This document shows, piece after piece, positions 63,430 to 64,000 of a DNA stretch of 64,000 nucleotides (its first letter is position 1; each line of letters begins with the position of its first letter). The notes under the pieces are model-generated. The model was given only the letters and a program-made list of their open reading frames with translations. It searched no databases and had not been told where the DNA came from. This stretch comes from Leptospira sp. (GTDB lineage Bacteria; Spirochaetota; Leptospiria; Leptospirales; Leptospiraceae), in the NCBI GenBank assembly GCA_027531445.1, contig JAPZRK010000007.1, positions 124,001-188,000 of the forward strand, read 5' to 3'. The translations under genes and the position numbers were made by a program.

Positions 63430-63459
63430 CTGTTTGAGTCGAAGTTTTGCATTGCATCG
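63430..63459 (+). repeat. Repeat element B, copy 2
   Basis: Matches the block at 61221-61249 (22 of 29 aligned positions, one gap). Here it lies after element A, whereas in the first copy it lies before, so the order around the gene block is B-A ... A-B in direct orientation. Confidence 0.45.
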
Positions 63460-63503
63460 GCCTGAGTATTTCTAATACCTTCGATCTCTCTTTCCATGTT
63501 CAG

Positions 63504-63623
63504 CTATTTACCGTCAGGTGCTACTCGCATAAGTCGAACTTCTTTTGCATTGAAAACTTGTTCATACGATAAAATCGCTTCTCCATTTTTTATAAATTTA
63601 AGATAAAGGATTATTTCTTTCAT
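63504..63623 (-). CDS. Very small protein, unknown function
   Basis: 39 residues (MKEIILYLKFIKNG to VRLMRVAPDGK). The ATG at 63623 follows AAAGGAG with nine bases between, a good ribosome site, which is what makes this short frame credible. The peptide looks like a beta strand pair (EIILYLKFIKNGEAILSYEQV), with no signal peptide or Cys. It is upstream of the Crp gene on the same strand but 300 bases away, with repeat A between them. Below the length most gene finders report. Confidence 0.45.
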   Translation of the reverse strand: MKEIILYLKFIKNGEAILSYEQVFNAKEVRLMRVAPDGK

Positions 63624-63826
63624 TACAAGATTCTCCTTTATAAAAATGTTTTGAATCAGACCGAACATGATATTCTGCCATCATAACAATCGACACAGCA
63701 TTAACTTATATTAGATTATATAATGGATGTAAATCTTTTGATCTGAATCCAGCGAAGGAAACGAAGGAACATTGTGCCATTAGGAATGTGCTTGCCATAG
63801 CATATTTATCAATATCTACTCTACCA

Positions 63827-64000
63827 ATGACACGATACCGTAAATTTATGGACTGGCTTAAGTTGACCGAAGCTACTAAGGGACTCAGTGAGCAGGATGC
63901 GAGAGCCGTTCGTACAACAGCATGGGTGCAGATCCTGATGTTCGCTCTGCCGACACTACTTATCGTTCCTACGTATTTTACGGAACCACCAGAATCCCAT
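63827..64000 (+). CDS. Partial open frame running off the window end
   Basis: An open frame of 58 codons from ATG 63827 (MTRYRKFMDWLKLTEA) is cut by the window end; in frame it stays open back to 63671 with no better start. It reads charged helix (LSEQDARAVRTTAWVQ), then a membrane-like stretch (ILMFALPTLLIVPTYF). No family recognised. Only its 5' part is here, so the call is provisional. Confidence 0.4.
   Translation, partial: MTRYRKFMDWLKLTEATKGLSEQDARAVRTTAWVQILMFALPTLLIVPTYFTEPPESH

Noticed and set aside
61221..63459. Integron attC sites
   Set aside because: The repeats are structured and flank genes, but no integrase, core GTTRRRY/RYYYAAC pairs or cassette-like spacing were found.
1..64000. 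CRISPR arrays, tRNA, rRNA, transposase genes, prophage
   Set aside because: None of these could be recognised; the only direct repeats are the two pairs at 61.2 and 63.3 kb.

Overview
This window is AT-rich spirochaete chromosome, most likely a Leptospira and probably one of the saprophytic (L. biflexa-like) group. The pointers are an hrcA-grpE-dnaK-dnaJ locus with a CIRCE operator, at least six lipoproteins with short relaxed spirochaetal lipoboxes ending in Cys, a haem oxygenase, beta-oxidation thiolase, frequent TTG starts, and a very high load of PAS/REC/HD-GYP/GGDEF signalling proteins. The genus call is inferred from gene content; no rRNA or tRNA is present to confirm it.

Layout. 0.2-2.2 kb: NuoG-like and NuoI subunits of complex I. 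2.2-5.0 kb: a secreted unknown protein, a thiolase and a DUF35 OB-fold protein. 5.0-9.2 kb (minus strand): glnD followed by a GH13 glucosidase. 9.2-11.8 kb: a membrane protein, a GH172/DUF2961 secreted hydrolase and a PAS-GGDEF diguanylate cyclase, joined by short overlaps. 11.9-18.2 kb: CIRCE, hrcA, grpE, dnaK, dnaJ, then a Gfo/Idh/MocA dehydrogenase and a YqgE protein. 18.4-27.5 kb: a five-gene block carrying two circularly permuted ATP-grasp domains, two alpha-E domains, two transglutaminase-fold enzymes and a DUF2126 amidoligase-type domain, a putative peptide-ligation system of unknown product. 27.5-30.3 kb: an Spx/ArsC-like protein, murB, mltG and a small helical protein. 30.4-36.0 kb: a beta-helix-like surface lipoprotein and a TonB-dependent receptor with Pho-box-like sequences upstream. 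36.0-40.1 kb: a methyltransferase and leptospiral unknowns. 40.1-43.2 kb: hemO behind a Fur-box-like palindrome, then an ammonium transporter fused to a SpoIIE/PP2C phosphatase. 43.2-52.2 kb: pirin, a YheT-type hydrolase, a YCF48-like beta-propeller lipoprotein, an outer-membrane protein and small accessory genes. 52.2-52.7 kb: decayed coding sequence. 52.7-61.2 kb: a signalling operon (FIST sensor, multi-PAS hybrid kinase, HD-GYP regulator, REC-kinase, REC-kinase-like protein). 61.2-64.0 kb: a DUF5360 protein, a sterol-desaturase-type hydroxylase and a Crp-like regulator lying between two copies of a structured repeat, then a tiny gene and a truncated open frame.

What stands out: the Amt-SpoIIE fusion; the doubled ATP-grasp/alpha-E/transglutaminase block; the paired structured repeats around the desaturase genes; and the possible phosphate-regulated TonB receptor/lipoprotein pair. 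I saw no CRISPR array, tRNA, rRNA, transposase or recognisable prophage.
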